Both the position numbers and the translations under genes were made by a program. From Homarus americanus (taxonomy: Eukaryota > Arthropoda > Malacostraca > Decapoda > Nephropidae), in contig NW_024736071.1 in NCBI RefSeq assembly GCF_018991925.1, forward strand, positions 9,381,231 through 9,445,230: a stretch of DNA of 64,000 nt, written 5' to 3'. The notes under the pieces are model-generated. The model had not been told where the DNA came from. It did no database searches and saw only the letters and a list, made by a program, of their open reading frames with translations. Shown piece by piece: positions 46,803 to 57,077 of the stretch (the stretch's first letter is position 1; the number at the start of each line of letters is the position of its first letter).

Positions 46803-47425
46803 TACAGAAGCCTACTGCAAAGTCTGAAATCCTAATTTATACTGAAGTACAAAAATTCTGTATTATGTTTCAAGAAAGAAAGACTTCGGCAATGAACTAA
46901 ATTTTACAATGAGTTCCATATGCCTGATGGCCTCTCAAGGGCAATGCAAGTACAGGGCCACATAAACAAACTTATCCTTCTGGTACATATGAAAACAAGT
47001 GAGGCTAGCACTCCATATTCACTTCCGCAACCTTACCTAACTATAAAGTAAGCAACTTATTTGCAGTATTGTGGAATGGGGGTGTCCTGAAAACAAATAT
47101 GTAACTCTTAAGACAGGAGGCTAAGGCCATATCCACTCTGCCATCCAATTAAAAAAATCTTTTAATTACAAACGCATGCAGTTTCAGTATAATACACAAA
47201 AGGGACAATATACACTACTTCATGACCCTGTTCTGTACTGTACTAACTTGTCAACAATACTTCACTCCTCCAAGAAGCTTCCCTTGAAGCCTCGACTAGA
47301 AAAGAGGAGCTGACTTTTTACTGCACTGCATGCTAAAAAAAATGGTATATATTAAAACACCTGGTTGGCTCGAATGTCATGCCTAGCAGATAACCACACC
47401 CCTCTTGCAATTTGCCTGAGAAAAG
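46803..47425. other. Intron sequence, nothing recognised
   Basis: Mixed-composition intron sequence. No gene, transposon end or tandem repeat was supported. Confidence 0.4.
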
Positions 47426-47880
47426 TTCGTAAATGAGTCATATCCATCTATAATGAACCCTCAGTCCTCCAGGCTGATTCTCCTGTTCTTGTGCAATACT
47501 TCCACAACACCTATATCAGAATTGTGAGTTGAGTAAGGTTTCAAACTCTGCACTCTTATCAAGGGAAGTGTCAGTATTAGTGTACATGACTTTCAAGCTG
47601 GAAATAGTCCTCTGTAACATCTGTTATCTTGGTAGTGACTCTGGTCTCCTTCCATTCTCAGCAGTTGCCTCGTTTACTAAACTCACCCTAATTTGAGGGG
47701 TGCAGCCAGAGATGACATTGTTTACATGTCGTTCGCCTCCTCCTGGGTGGGAAGTGGAGGTGTTGGGGGGTGTCTTGCTGTCCCCTGTTCTGTACTGGTA
47801 CACATGCCTACACTAATTTCCTCTTGAATATAACCCATCCACCTCTGTCCCTTTTTGGCATATGACAATGGTTTTAAGTT
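47426..47880. repeat. Interspersed repeat R1, uninterrupted copy
   Basis: It aligns with 322-370 joined to 5264-5735, reading straight through CCACAACACCTATATCAG where the other copy holds the LINE. It acts as an empty-site reference. No coding capacity is recognised. Confidence 0.65.
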
Positions 47881-48570
47881 TGTACCCACACAGCCTAGCT
47901 CCATTCAAGTATAAAATATTAAATATTTTCAATCTTTAATTGCAAATAACCACAAAAATGCTACATCGATTTACACATTCACATCACCAAGATGACCTTG
48001 ATAACCTGATGAATTCACTTTCCAATTTTTGTTGCTTACAATGAAGGCCCAAATGTCAACACACTTTGTCACAGATGCAACACATGACCCATACGACCTA
48101 ACCTGAAATGCCAATCTTGATTCTTTCTTTTTTACTAATTACCTTACTCTTCAGGTAAAATCAAAGTATATTTTATTAATTCTTTTGATAGCTACACTAT
48201 CTGGCATGATGTTGATATATTCACTATATTTTTATAAAACTTCAATTAGAAAACAAAATAAATTAATTGCTGTAGATTGATTAAAATTTGCTTTCACAGA
48301 TATTACAACATTATCTGACACAGAACCATACATCATAACATCATAGTGCTGGGTGGGACTAAGTGTGATGCTTCCATAATGAACTAACTACCACAGTGTT
48401 GTGGTAATACAACTAGTGGGATATCAGAGAATTCCACCAATGAGACAGAGGAGTATTTCACAAGAATGTACAGTACCAGGTATGTCCTCCAGTGAACTGT
48501 TGGGTGTTCTAGAGGGTACAAGGGATGTCCTTTAAGGAAAACATACTGGTGTAACATAAGTGAGAAATAC
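47881..48570. other. Intron sequence, nothing recognised
   Basis: Intron downstream (gene sense) of the exon at 48571-48735. No feature was supported. Confidence 0.4.
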
Positions 48571-48735
48571 CTTTCTCTTGCTTCAAGGAGTTGATGATTC
48601 TTCTTGTTGCTTGGGTGTATGGTAGACTTGTAACTTCGTAATTGGGAAAAGAAATCTCTGATCCTGCTACTTCTCTTATTTCAGCAACTTGATTTACTTC
48701 ATTTGCTATTTCCTGAGCTACATGTCTGTCATGTT
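48571..48735 (-). CDS. TSC2: TSC2 exon
   Basis: The exon is 165 nt. The acceptor is TTTGCAG at 48736-48737 and the donor is GAAAG/GTATTT, phase 1 at both ends. It encodes a low-conservation linker rich in E, N and V, then VTSLPYTQATRRIINSLKQE, which fits human VPYSLLFRVLLQCLKQE. The Lys codon is split with the previous exon and the Asp codon with the next one (KQEK-DW). Confidence 0.92.
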
Positions 48736-49718
48736 CTGCAAATGAGAAAAGCTCAAATCTTTGACATACAATCATTCCATAATTTCTCAAGCAACAATTT
48801 TATTTTGAGACCTAAAATAATGAATCTTAGAGTGATCACTAAATCCTTCAATAATTATGAGCTGTACTTTTGACAGCTAACATTTCCCCAATGTACTGTA
48901 TATACAGTACATTATTGGTTTCTATATTATACTAACAAAAATATCCCCAAGCCTCAGTGCAGTAGACCCCCAATGTAATGGATTAAATGACAGGAAGGCT
49001 AGTCTGTTTAAGCCAAAAGACTATTAAAGATAAGTCTTTTAAAGTGAGGAGGAGGAGGTGTTGGTGGTGGCCAACTTACCATCACCAACTGGTGTTTACA
49101 GTATGAGAAGTGTTCAAACTGGGGCAATGGAGTGGCAGCCAGCAGACTAGCAGAATAAACAAAGTAGCTCTACCCATTAGTAACAGTACTGTACATGTTG
49201 GTTTAAGTGGTGTACAGTATGTGGAGAGGGGGGGATGCATAAAAATGACCACTGAACAGTCGGGTACAAGTGAACAACTGACTTGTACATATTATGGACT
49301 TTAAATTTTTTTTCTAGTAAAAATTAACTTGGGTCACAAATATTCACTACGTATATAATATGCGGATATAAAGAGCAAGCACATCAAGTACGTTGAATGC
49401 CACTAGGAAAATTTTTTACATAAAAAGAAGGCTGTGGATTGTGGGCAAACATGGATACGTTGCTCTCATTGGCAAAAAGACTGTAAACAAGCATGGCTAC
49501 TGTTAGAGAGTCCTAAGTGTTCTGTCTTGTAACTTCTGCCTCGTATTCTGAATTTTCAACTTTTTTCTTCCAGTAAAAAATAACTCCAGGAAAGGACCAA
49601 ACAGCTCTATAATAAATCAGTGTTATGTAGGTTAGTTATAAATGGGGTATTGCTGTAATCATTTGGATACAAATGGTCTGTAATTTTTTACTTTAATGAA
49701 TCTGAACTCAATAATATA

Positions 49719-50868
49719 CAGTATTACCCCGCTTTACACGGTTTCACTTTCCGCGATTTCTCATTTACGCGGTACCTTGCCAGAACCGGACTTTCACTTT
49801 CCGCGGTGCATCTACTCATATACGCGTGAAGTATAATTTTTTTTTTTTTTATTTAGCTCATAAAATTCATACAAATTACCCGGCCAGAATATAATTTACA
49901 TTGCTGGAATTCTTACAATATGATGATCATTTTGAATGTAAACATCATGGATTTTGCATTTGACATACAAATTTTAGATCTAATGTAATAATTTGGTTTA
50001 CACAAAGCAAGTATTTTATCTTTTGTGCAAAATATATGAAGTTTACATTCAAAATTTTCCCTGACCTGCAAGGAATCCAGAAATGTCAATTATATTATCC
50101 TAACTTTAGTCTGAGTTATTATTTATTACTAAAAATGTAAATTACTATTTTCTCCCAAAGCTTCTCTGGTAGGGAGGGAGGGAGGGACCGACCCAGCTAG
50201 GGCCGAGTATTTTGATTGACAGATAGTGTCCTTGAAGAATATTTCTTTGTTTATTTAATGAAGATATATGTTTTAGCTCATAAAATTCATACAAATTACT
50301 CGGCCAGAATATAATTTACATTGCTGGAATTCTTACACTATGATGATCATTTTGAATATAAACATCATGGATTTTGCATTAGACATACAAATTTTAGATC
50401 TAATGTAATAATTTGGTTTACACAAAGCAAGTATTTTATCTTTTGTGCAAAATATATGAAGTTTACATTCAAAATATTCCCTGACCTGCAAGGAATCCAG
50501 AAATGTCAATTATATTATCCTAACTTTAGTCTGAGGTATTATTTATTACTAAACGTTAAAATCTAGTGTTTCACCCAATCATTTCTCAGAGAGGTAGGGG
50601 CCAGTGAGCTGGGAAGAGGGGGGGGGATTTGAGTCCATTATTTGAATGGACATTAACCTGGCGACTGTATTTCTCTTAAATATTAATTGTGTGAGCATAC
50701 CATCATAAAATTTAGATGTTATTTTTACTACAACATAGGTATTGTGTCGGAAAAAGTGGAGTTTGGGGGTCGGGCCAGTCTCTATTGGAATTAATCCCAT
50801 ATGTTCTGTTGTTCACTTTAAGCGGTACCCTGTGGATTCAATTGACCGCGTAAATCGGGGTACTACTG
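49719..50868. mobile_element. Tigger-D with a dimeric ~420-bp repeat in place of its core
   Basis: The ends are CAGTATTACCCCGCTTTACA and ...AAATCGGGGTACTACTG, with TA duplications. The 3' UTR block (GGAGTTTGGGGGTCGGGCC) is as in other Tigger-D copies. The interior 49855-50580 is two tandem units of about 420 bp, the same unit as in the Tigger-A at 38636. Confidence 0.88.
49855..50580. repeat. Dimer of a ~420-bp unrecognised unit
   Basis: CTCATAAAATTCATACAAAT begins both units (about 49857 and 50277). Each holds ATTGCTGGAATTCTTAC and, later, GCAAGGAATCCAGAAATGTC, which are roughly inverse to each other, and TTTGAATGTAAAC / GTTTACATTCAAA, so a unit can fold back. A fragment of the same motif occurs at 26490-26545. 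Confidence 0.85.
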
Positions 50869-50894
50869 TATGAACCTAGTCCAAATGGGTCAAT

Positions 50895-50974
50895 GTCCAT
50901 TAAAGCTGAGGTCCATTATAGACGAGGTCCATTATAGACAGGGTCCATTATAGACAGGGTCCATTATAGACAGG
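50895..50974. repeat. 16-bp tandem repeat, five units
   Basis: The units are GTCCATTAAAGCTGAG, GTCCATTATAGACGAG and three identical GTCCATTATAGACAGG, directly inside the right end of the family K element. They may be expanded transposase-binding sites. Confidence 0.95.
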
Positions 50975-51033
50975 GGTTTACTGTAATTGTAACCATGAAT
51001 ATATCCCAAGACAATTTTTTTAAGATCAAAATA

Positions 51034-51112
51034 CAGGGTGTCCATAAATGATTACCCTGATTAAAGCAGGGGGAGCATACTGTTTTTAGGGTAATCATTT
51101 ATGGACACCCTG
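51034..51112. mobile_element. 79-bp palindromic Tc1/mariner-type MITE
   Basis: Inverted repeats of 26 bp, starting CAGGGTGTCCATAAATGATT, surround a 27-bp loop, with TA on each side. The end sequence resembles mariner-type termini. It lies in an intron 59 bp past a TSC2 splice donor. Confidence 0.9.
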
Positions 51113-51171
51113 TATTTAATTTCTGATTTACCACTTAAAAGTGACAGGGAAATCAAAACAAGACAGCTTAC

Positions 51172-51394
51172 TCATTGACGAAAATCCCAGTATCTCAACC
51201 TCCTGCTGGTCCTTCCTCATGTAAGCCTGCTTGACTCTTCTGTTCAACTCATGATCCAAAATTAAGAAAGGAGAAAATGGTGAAATCATGGAGGAATCAG
51301 CCTCTCTCCCTGAATTCTCATCTTCATGATGGAGTCTTGGGAATCCTATCTGGTAGTGTGAGTTGACTCTCATGTCAAGAATCATTTCCAGAAT
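51172..51394 (-). CDS. TSC2: TSC2 exon
   Basis: The exon is 223 nt, phase 0 in (TTTCAG/ATTCTG) and phase 1 out (AATGA/GTAAGC). It encodes LEMILDMRVNSHYQIGFP, then an acidic, Ser-rich stretch, then FSPFLILDHE. Human tuberin has FLLLLRADSLHRLGLP and FSPYCVCDYMEPE at this point. The acidic linker is longer than in the human protein. A 79-bp palindromic MITE starts 59 bp past the donor. Confidence 0.92.
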
Positions 51395-51399
51395 CTGAA

Positions 51400-52769
51400 A
51401 AAAGAGTAAGAAGGAGTCATTTGTTTACAAAGGGCAAACAGCTGATGGGTTTAGCTCCTTCACCACTCATGCTTACCACAAAATCCATCTTAAGCACTTA
51501 GCAAATTAGTATACCGTTCTGCAGTGTACTTATCACTTAATAAAACATATTGTAGCATATTTGTCAGCACTTTTAAGTAATATTGCAGTGTACGGTATTA
51601 TGCATCTACATATACCCTGGGTCATTCATTAATCAGTTGTGTAGGTGTACAAGTAGCCAAATTGAGCCATCATGTTTTACTCAAGTTATAAATACCACTG
51701 ACAGGAAGGTATCTTCATATCAAATAATATATACATCATCCAACCCATGGATCAAGGTGCTATTGCTGCTTTTAAAGCGTATTATTTACGTACGACCTTT
51801 GCTCAGGCTATTGCTGCTACTGAAGGTGAGAAAACGCTCCACGAGTTTTGGAAGGACTACAACATTTTGCAATGTACAAAGAACATAGCTGCAGCATGGG
51901 ATGAGGTTACAGGTCAGTGCATGAATGGAATATGGAAGAAGGTCCTGAAAAGATTTGTGAACAGTTTCAAAGGATTTAATGAAGATGAAGCAATTTCTGA
52001 GATTAGTAACAAGATAGTGCAGATGGGTCAACAGCTGGAGTTAGAAATTGATAATGAAGATGTTGAGCAGTTGGTGGAAGGTGTAGCAGAAGAACTAAGT
52101 AACAAGGATCTTATTGAACCGGATGCACAGAAAATTGCAGAGGAAGAAGAGAACGAAATGTAGAAGAACCTGCACCCCCCAAAAAGTTTCAGTGAAACAA
52201 ATGGCAGAGGCATTTGCTACTACTAATAATAAGATGCAAATGTTTGAAGAAATGGATAAAAAAGTTGAGCGTTTTTCAAAAGTTGAGACCGATCCAAGAT
52301 GCACTTGCTTGCTGCAGGGAGATTTACAATGAAAAGAGAAGGCAAACTGTGCAGTCTAAATTGGACATTTTTTTTAAGAAGTCCCCCACTGCTGTCTCCT
52401 CACACCCCACCACTGCTGCCTCTTCACTCCCTAAAGATGATCTAACACCTTCAACAAGTAAGTATGTTAGCCTGTCTGAAGAAAGTGAACTTGATGACCC
52501 ACCCAACCCTGTCTCCTCCTCTGCTTCGTCCAATTAATGTAGTCTACATGCTTAATTAAGAAATTATTGAGACCCCGTGTGCATTCAGCTGACTACATTA
52601 AAGGTAAGTGCACAGTAACACTTTATTCATTTTTCATTATTGATTACTTTTACTGTACTGTATTTCATTTTAGAATTTCTGTATTATTTTCACCTTTTAG
52701 ACTAACGACCAATTCAACTTACGACCTGGTTGTCGGGACGGAACCCCGTCGTAAGTCGAGGAGAGACTG
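51400..52769 (+). mobile_element. Tigger-G, 5'-truncated copy
   Basis: The right end is ...CGTAAGTCGAGGAGAGACTG followed by TA. The left terminus was not found. It carries the C-terminal half of a TIGD1-like transposase (51747-52537). Sequence at 51410-51730 is the inverse of 7740-8120. Confidence 0.65.
51747..52537 (+). pseudogene. Tigger (TIGD1-like) transposase, C-terminal half
   Basis: It begins with MDQGAIAAFKAYYLRTTFAQ, where the Asp of MDQG is the third nuclease residue. Next come TLHEFWKDYNILQCTKNIAA, AWDEV and an acidic helical region. Shifts near 52165 and 52270 lead to AEAFATTNNKMQMFEEMDK, then DALACCREIYNEKRRQTVQS and FFKKSPTA. The Ser-rich tail fits Tigger1-type proteins. The DNA-binding domains and the first two catalytic Asp residues are missing. 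Confidence 0.85.
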
Positions 52770-53066
52770 TAATGATATAAAAGGTGAATTAATCTAAGGA
52801 ACCCCCAGAAAACAAATAGTTTCTGCCCTCTTATCCTCGACTCCCGAGGTAAAAATACTGTAAACAGAAACTGCCGGTATACCTTTAAGGAATACAATTA
52901 AGAATTAGTTTATTGTAATGATGTAAAAGCGCTAGCATTATAATTTGTTAGACTGAAGGTGTTACTGGAAAATGTAGCAAAAAGATAAGACAGTACAGCT
53001 ACACATGTGTGAATTAAAAGAGTATAGTACTGTATGTCAAGGTAAACACAAATAAATAATACTTAC

Positions 53067-53288
53067 CAGATATCTTATTGTAGATACTCTCTTTAGGTTA
53101 GTGTTTTGGTAATGATGATCTAAACATCGAAGCAATATTGTAAATGCACTCAGTGAATGGGATGCCGGTATCTCCCACATCTTAACCTTAAAGACTTGTA
53201 TCAAGCCATCAACTACAGCAACAATATCTGTAGCTTCACTTTCCTGCAAAACAGTTCTCTCTTCCTTCAAATATGATGCCAACAGAAC
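53067..53288 (-). CDS. TSC2: TSC2 exon
   Basis: The exon is 222 nt, phase 0 at both ends (TTTTTAG/GTTCTG and CTG/GTAAGT). It encodes VLLASYLKEERTVLQESEA followed by a stretch with KMWEIPASHSLSAF and LDHHYQN. This aligns with human KLYTLPASHATRVYEM and IQLHYKH. The join EK/VLLA continues the previous exon directly, so no coding exon is needed in the 6.3-kb intron between them. Confidence 0.95.
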
Positions 53289-53779
53289 CTAAAAATAATA
53301 GTACAATACTGTAAGTTAATTTCACACACATGACTGGGACTTCTAATTAGTATAAAAGCTTTCAAAAGGGATGAACATGCAAGGTACTACAATATGGGTA
53401 ATGTTCAGGGGTGGTTGGTGCTGGTGGGAAAGCAATAAATAAATATCTCTCACTACTATGTCATGGGTTCGTGTCCTGTTTGGCCCAAACAAACGTGGGA
53501 AGGATGTTATCCAGTGTGATCCTGCCAAACATTAAGGCCTGAATTCAGAATGCTGGTTTGAAACAGCATGAAGGTTTAAACCAAGGATGTGCAAAGAAGA
53601 TTGTTGGTATTCAGAATGCTGGCTTGAGCCAACACAAAGATTCAAACTGGGTTTGAGATCTGATTTGTCGATCCTCGTGTTAAACCAGCCTGGAGACAGA
53701 TTTAGCGGTTAATCTGTCATTCAAGATAGCAAATCAACATGAATTTTGACAGAGCGTACTTTTTGGCAATATCGTCAAA

Positions 53780-54000
53780 TTGGAAATTTTGTAGAGAGAA
53801 GACTGAGGGTAGATAGGCAGAATCCTAAAAAATTTTATGATGGCACGCAATTCAGAGAACAATAAAGGTTTGGCAGGGAGATTTCCTTGATATTTTCCAT
53901 GATATGGAGCATCTACTTGACTGACCTGTTGGCTATGATTCACCTCTACCTCCCTTTCATCAGCTGGCGATTGCTTTGAGATTATTCGTAACGAATAGGT
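53780..54000 (+). pseudogene. Harbinger transposase N-terminal fragment
   Basis: ERRLRVDRQNPKKFYDGTQF, then REQ, a stop and a shift, then GDFLDIFHDMEHLLD and LPPFHQLAIALRLFVTNR, follow the order of conserved positions at the start of HARBI1-type DDE nucleases. The catalytic Asp/Glu residues lie downstream and are not present. In intact elements this protein works with a MYB-like partner, of which no trace was seen. Confidence 0.75.
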
Positions 54001-54203
54001 TCTAGGTAAGAAAGATTCTGGTTACTGAATGAGTTATGGTAATGTGTTATAACACTTTCGTGTTTAGGGTCCATGAAGATCAAGCGGGTGAATGTAAAGA
54101 ACGCTGCTGTTTCTTTGTTTTGAGTGTTTTTATTTAGGAAAACTATTTTGATGTATTTTCAATATAATTAAATCAATGCTGAGTGCATTTTGATTTTAAT
54201 GTA

Positions 54204-55021
54204 CAGTGATCCCTCGGTTAACAAGCGCCTCGGTTAACGATTTACCTTCCATAAGATTCTTAACTTCAGTTAACGAGCAATCCCTCGATTAACGAGTTTC
54301 TTACGAGCGAACCTCAACATGTTTTCGCTTGCATTTGGCAGTCCACCAGCTGTAGTATTAGTCCGCCAATACAGTAATCGGTTCTAGGGCTAAATTCCTT
54401 ACTATTTTAGTAAATATCAAAAAGTTTATACAATTCAATAATTTTAAAAGTTTAATATTAAATTTTTTAGTCATTTTAACAATTATTGAACATAATTGAA
54501 GTACAGGAAACTGGTTTTATGCACGCCATCCAGCCTATCAACACACCAAACAGGCGTCAGTCTCTGTCTTTTCAGTGGAGGTAACATCTTGCTTGAGACT
54601 CATCATCAACTAAACACTTTTTTCTGTGTTTCCAAGCAAATTATTGGTCATTTTGAAATTTATTTTACATATTGACAATATATAATGAAGTGCAGTGTTG
54701 ATTTAAAGAAAATAATCTTGAATTACACCATAAGAACTAAATTTTATGGGTGAAATGGCACCATGGGGTGACTTCTCTTCCACCCCAATGCTTTCTCTTC
54801 TCCCATCTCCTCCACCCCCATTCTAATTCCCATCATCATCATCATCCAGGAGCCTTCAACATACACACCTCAAAGTAAGTGTACTTTACTCCCTTTCTTG
54901 TTGATTTTAGGCAATTTTTGGTGAGCTGGAACCAATTACCCAAAAAAAACATTGAAACAATGGTTTCGGTTAACGAGCAACCTCCTGGAACGAATTGTGC
55001 TTGTTAACCGAGGGACCACTG
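54204..55021. mobile_element. Tigger-A, non-autonomous copy
   Basis: The copy is 818 bp with ends CAGTGATCCCTCGGTTAACA / ...TTGTTAACCGAGGGACCACTG (right 20 bases CAGTGGTCCCTCGGTTAACA inverted) and TA duplications. The core matches 29260-30105. It sits inside the Harbinger element. Confidence 0.92.
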
Positions 55022-55599
55022 TATTAATAAAGGAAAGGCTTTTCTTAGCATTACTAATTAGGGGAAATGATGGGTTAAAAGAACAAAAAGAAACCTGACC
55101 TTACCGAACTTCGTCAGATTATTACGCCCTGCACTGATTCATCTTGCTTTGGTTATAAATTTTGATACCTGTCCCGGATTATACTGACAATTTGTATGAA
55201 ATTGTTCTTCCCCTATGAATTTCTTCATCGTATAACAAAACACCCACGTTCTAACACAGTACAGGTTGTACCTCTCTAGTCCGGCAACCTCGGGACCTGA
55301 CCGGTGCCGGACCATGGAAATTCACCCTTTTCCTGGATAGATAGTGACTTGTGCTTATGCCTGGAAGCACTAGCACCACTTTCTCTGCATCATGGTCTCT
55401 TTGAAGACATATTGAAGGGTTAAATGTCGTATAGTAGCTTCTCAAATTTAGCGAGTTTTTAATTCTTAACGTATTTTATTGGAACACACAAAAAAATAAA
55501 TAAATAAAAATTTTGACGGTGGAAACTTGAATTTCGACGGGTTTGAACGGCCCGCCAACGTGCAGACGACGTGCATAATCGTGTAAACAGCGTCATTTC

Positions 55600-56450
55600 T
55601 CTTATGTACAAAAGATTCATTATTGTGTATTACTGAATGTCTTTTTTATTGAATTAATGTTTATGTGTGCAAAACGAGCAATACAATTCATTAATAATAC
55701 GTAGAAAATTAAAACACACGAGGAAATGACACAGCATTGTTTTCGTTGATTACAAAACCAGTGACTGACTGGTTCTACATATAAAACTGAAGAAAATAAG
55801 ACCTTGGTTGTAGCTGTAGTAAAATTAATATGGTTGTTTTAAGTAATGTTATTTAATGTTAATAAATGGAACAATAGAAGAAGCTAACGATAATGGTAAA
55901 GAAAAAGAGAGATCGCATATGTAAGTGCGCATGCGCACACGTGAAAACATATCGTCATTACTTTACATAAGAATATGAAAGCAACACTTATTTACTGTTC
56001 ATATATATATTTTAATTAATGTTTCTGAATTTGTTTTTATTGAATTAATGTACGTGTGCAAAATTAACAATACAATTTATTAATAATACATGGAATATTA
56101 GAGGAGACGAGACAGCTGCCGGCATTGTTTATGATAAAGCTTACGAAACCAGTGACTGATTGGTTCTACATATAAAACTGAAGAAAATAAGACCCTGATT
56201 TTAGCTGTAGTAAAATTAATGTAAAAAATGAATATGGTTGCTTGAAGTACCTGTAATGTTATTTAATGTTAATAAATGGAACAATATAAGTAGCTAACCA
56301 TTAATGGTAAAAAAAAAAGTTAGACTGCTCGTATGTAAGTGCGCACATGTGAAAATATATCGTCATTACTCTACATAAGAATATGAAAGCAACACTTATT
56401 TACTGCTCATATATATTGAAGGGTTAAATGTTGTACTCTGTATAGACAAG
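55600..56450. repeat. Dimer of a ~420-bp unrecognised unit (same as 29090-30660)
   Basis: AGTGACTGACTGGTTCTACA, AAACTGAAGAAAATAAGACC and GAATATGAAAGCAACACTTA each occur twice about 420 bp apart. The two units differ by small indels. It is distinct from the dimer at 49855. Confidence 0.85.
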
Positions 56451-56512
56451 CAGAGAGAGAGAGAGAGAGCAGCCGAACTGCCGGATGTAAACAAACCTTA
56501 ATTTCCCGCGGC

Positions 56513-56590
56513 TTTTTTTTTTTTTTAAGGGGATTAGCCCACCCGGGCATAGGTCACTGACCCACATTGGGGCCTGAGGGGCAAAAATTT
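56513..56590 (-). repeat. LINE/SINE 3' tail (GTGACC...CCCGGGTGGGCTAAT type)
   Basis: Poly-T, then GGGGATTAGCCCACCCGGGC, then ATAGGTCACTGACCCACATT. It matches the 3' end of the LINE at 21027 and the tails at 30757, 31076 and 62825. Confidence 0.8.
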
Positions 56591-57077
56591 AATACTCCTG
56601 TAATAATAATAATAATTCAGATAAAAAAAAAAAAGCTGCCTATCTACCTATTGGACAAACTAAAATCGTTCCGGACCACAGAATGCCGGACTAGAGAGGT
56701 ACAACCTGTACTATAAATCATAATTTGTTCATAATTTGATTGTAATTATAGTAACAAAAGTAACCTATGATGTGCAAGGAGAGATGTCTCCTCAAAAACT
56801 TGTCGAGTCATAGTTGCCGCCATAATCTTGTAAACATTACTCTCGATGGTGAATGGCTGTCGTAATGGTGTTAATGAAACATGATTGGTTGGAATTTCCG
56901 TGTTTAAATCCTTGCTCGGAACTGAAGAAAATGCAACAGATTACCCGATCCGGGGTTCAAGCCAATGTTCTGAATATGGGTATTCCACTGCAGGAAATCT
57001 CAGATAATGGAATCCCGATTCGCACGCGCGAGCCGAGCTCAAATCCCAGGCTCAAACCACCGTTCTGAATTTGGGCA

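Larger units (their letters stand above)
48960..50983. mobile_element. Pogo-like family K, hosting a Tigger-D
   Basis: The left end CAGTAGACCCCCAATGTAAT and the right end ...GACAGGGGTTTACTG-TA are imperfect inverses. The right end is preceded by five 16-bp units of GTCCATTATAGACAGG (50895-50974). A Tigger-D copy (49719-50868) is inserted at a TA inside. No transposase was seen. Confidence 0.6.
55262..56708. mobile_element. Pogo-like family N containing a dimeric ~400-bp repeat
   Basis: The ends are CAGGTTGTACCTCTCTAGTC and ...GACTAGAGAGGTACAACCTG, perfect over 20 bases, with TA duplications. The interior 55600-56450 is two tandem copies of the unit seen in reverse at 29090-30660. A LINE 3' tail with poly-T lies at 56513-56590. 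No transposase. Confidence 0.9.
53536..57077 (+). mobile_element. Harbinger-type element with two nested transposons
   Basis: The left end GGCCTGAATTCAGAATGCTG and the right end ...CGTTCTGAATTTGGGC are inverse, with TAA on the left and a less clear flank on the right. A HARBI1-like transposase fragment lies at 53780-54000. Two pogo-type elements (54204-55021 and 55262-56708) account for most of the length. The internal motif TTCAGAATGCTGG recurs at 53613. Confidence 0.65.
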
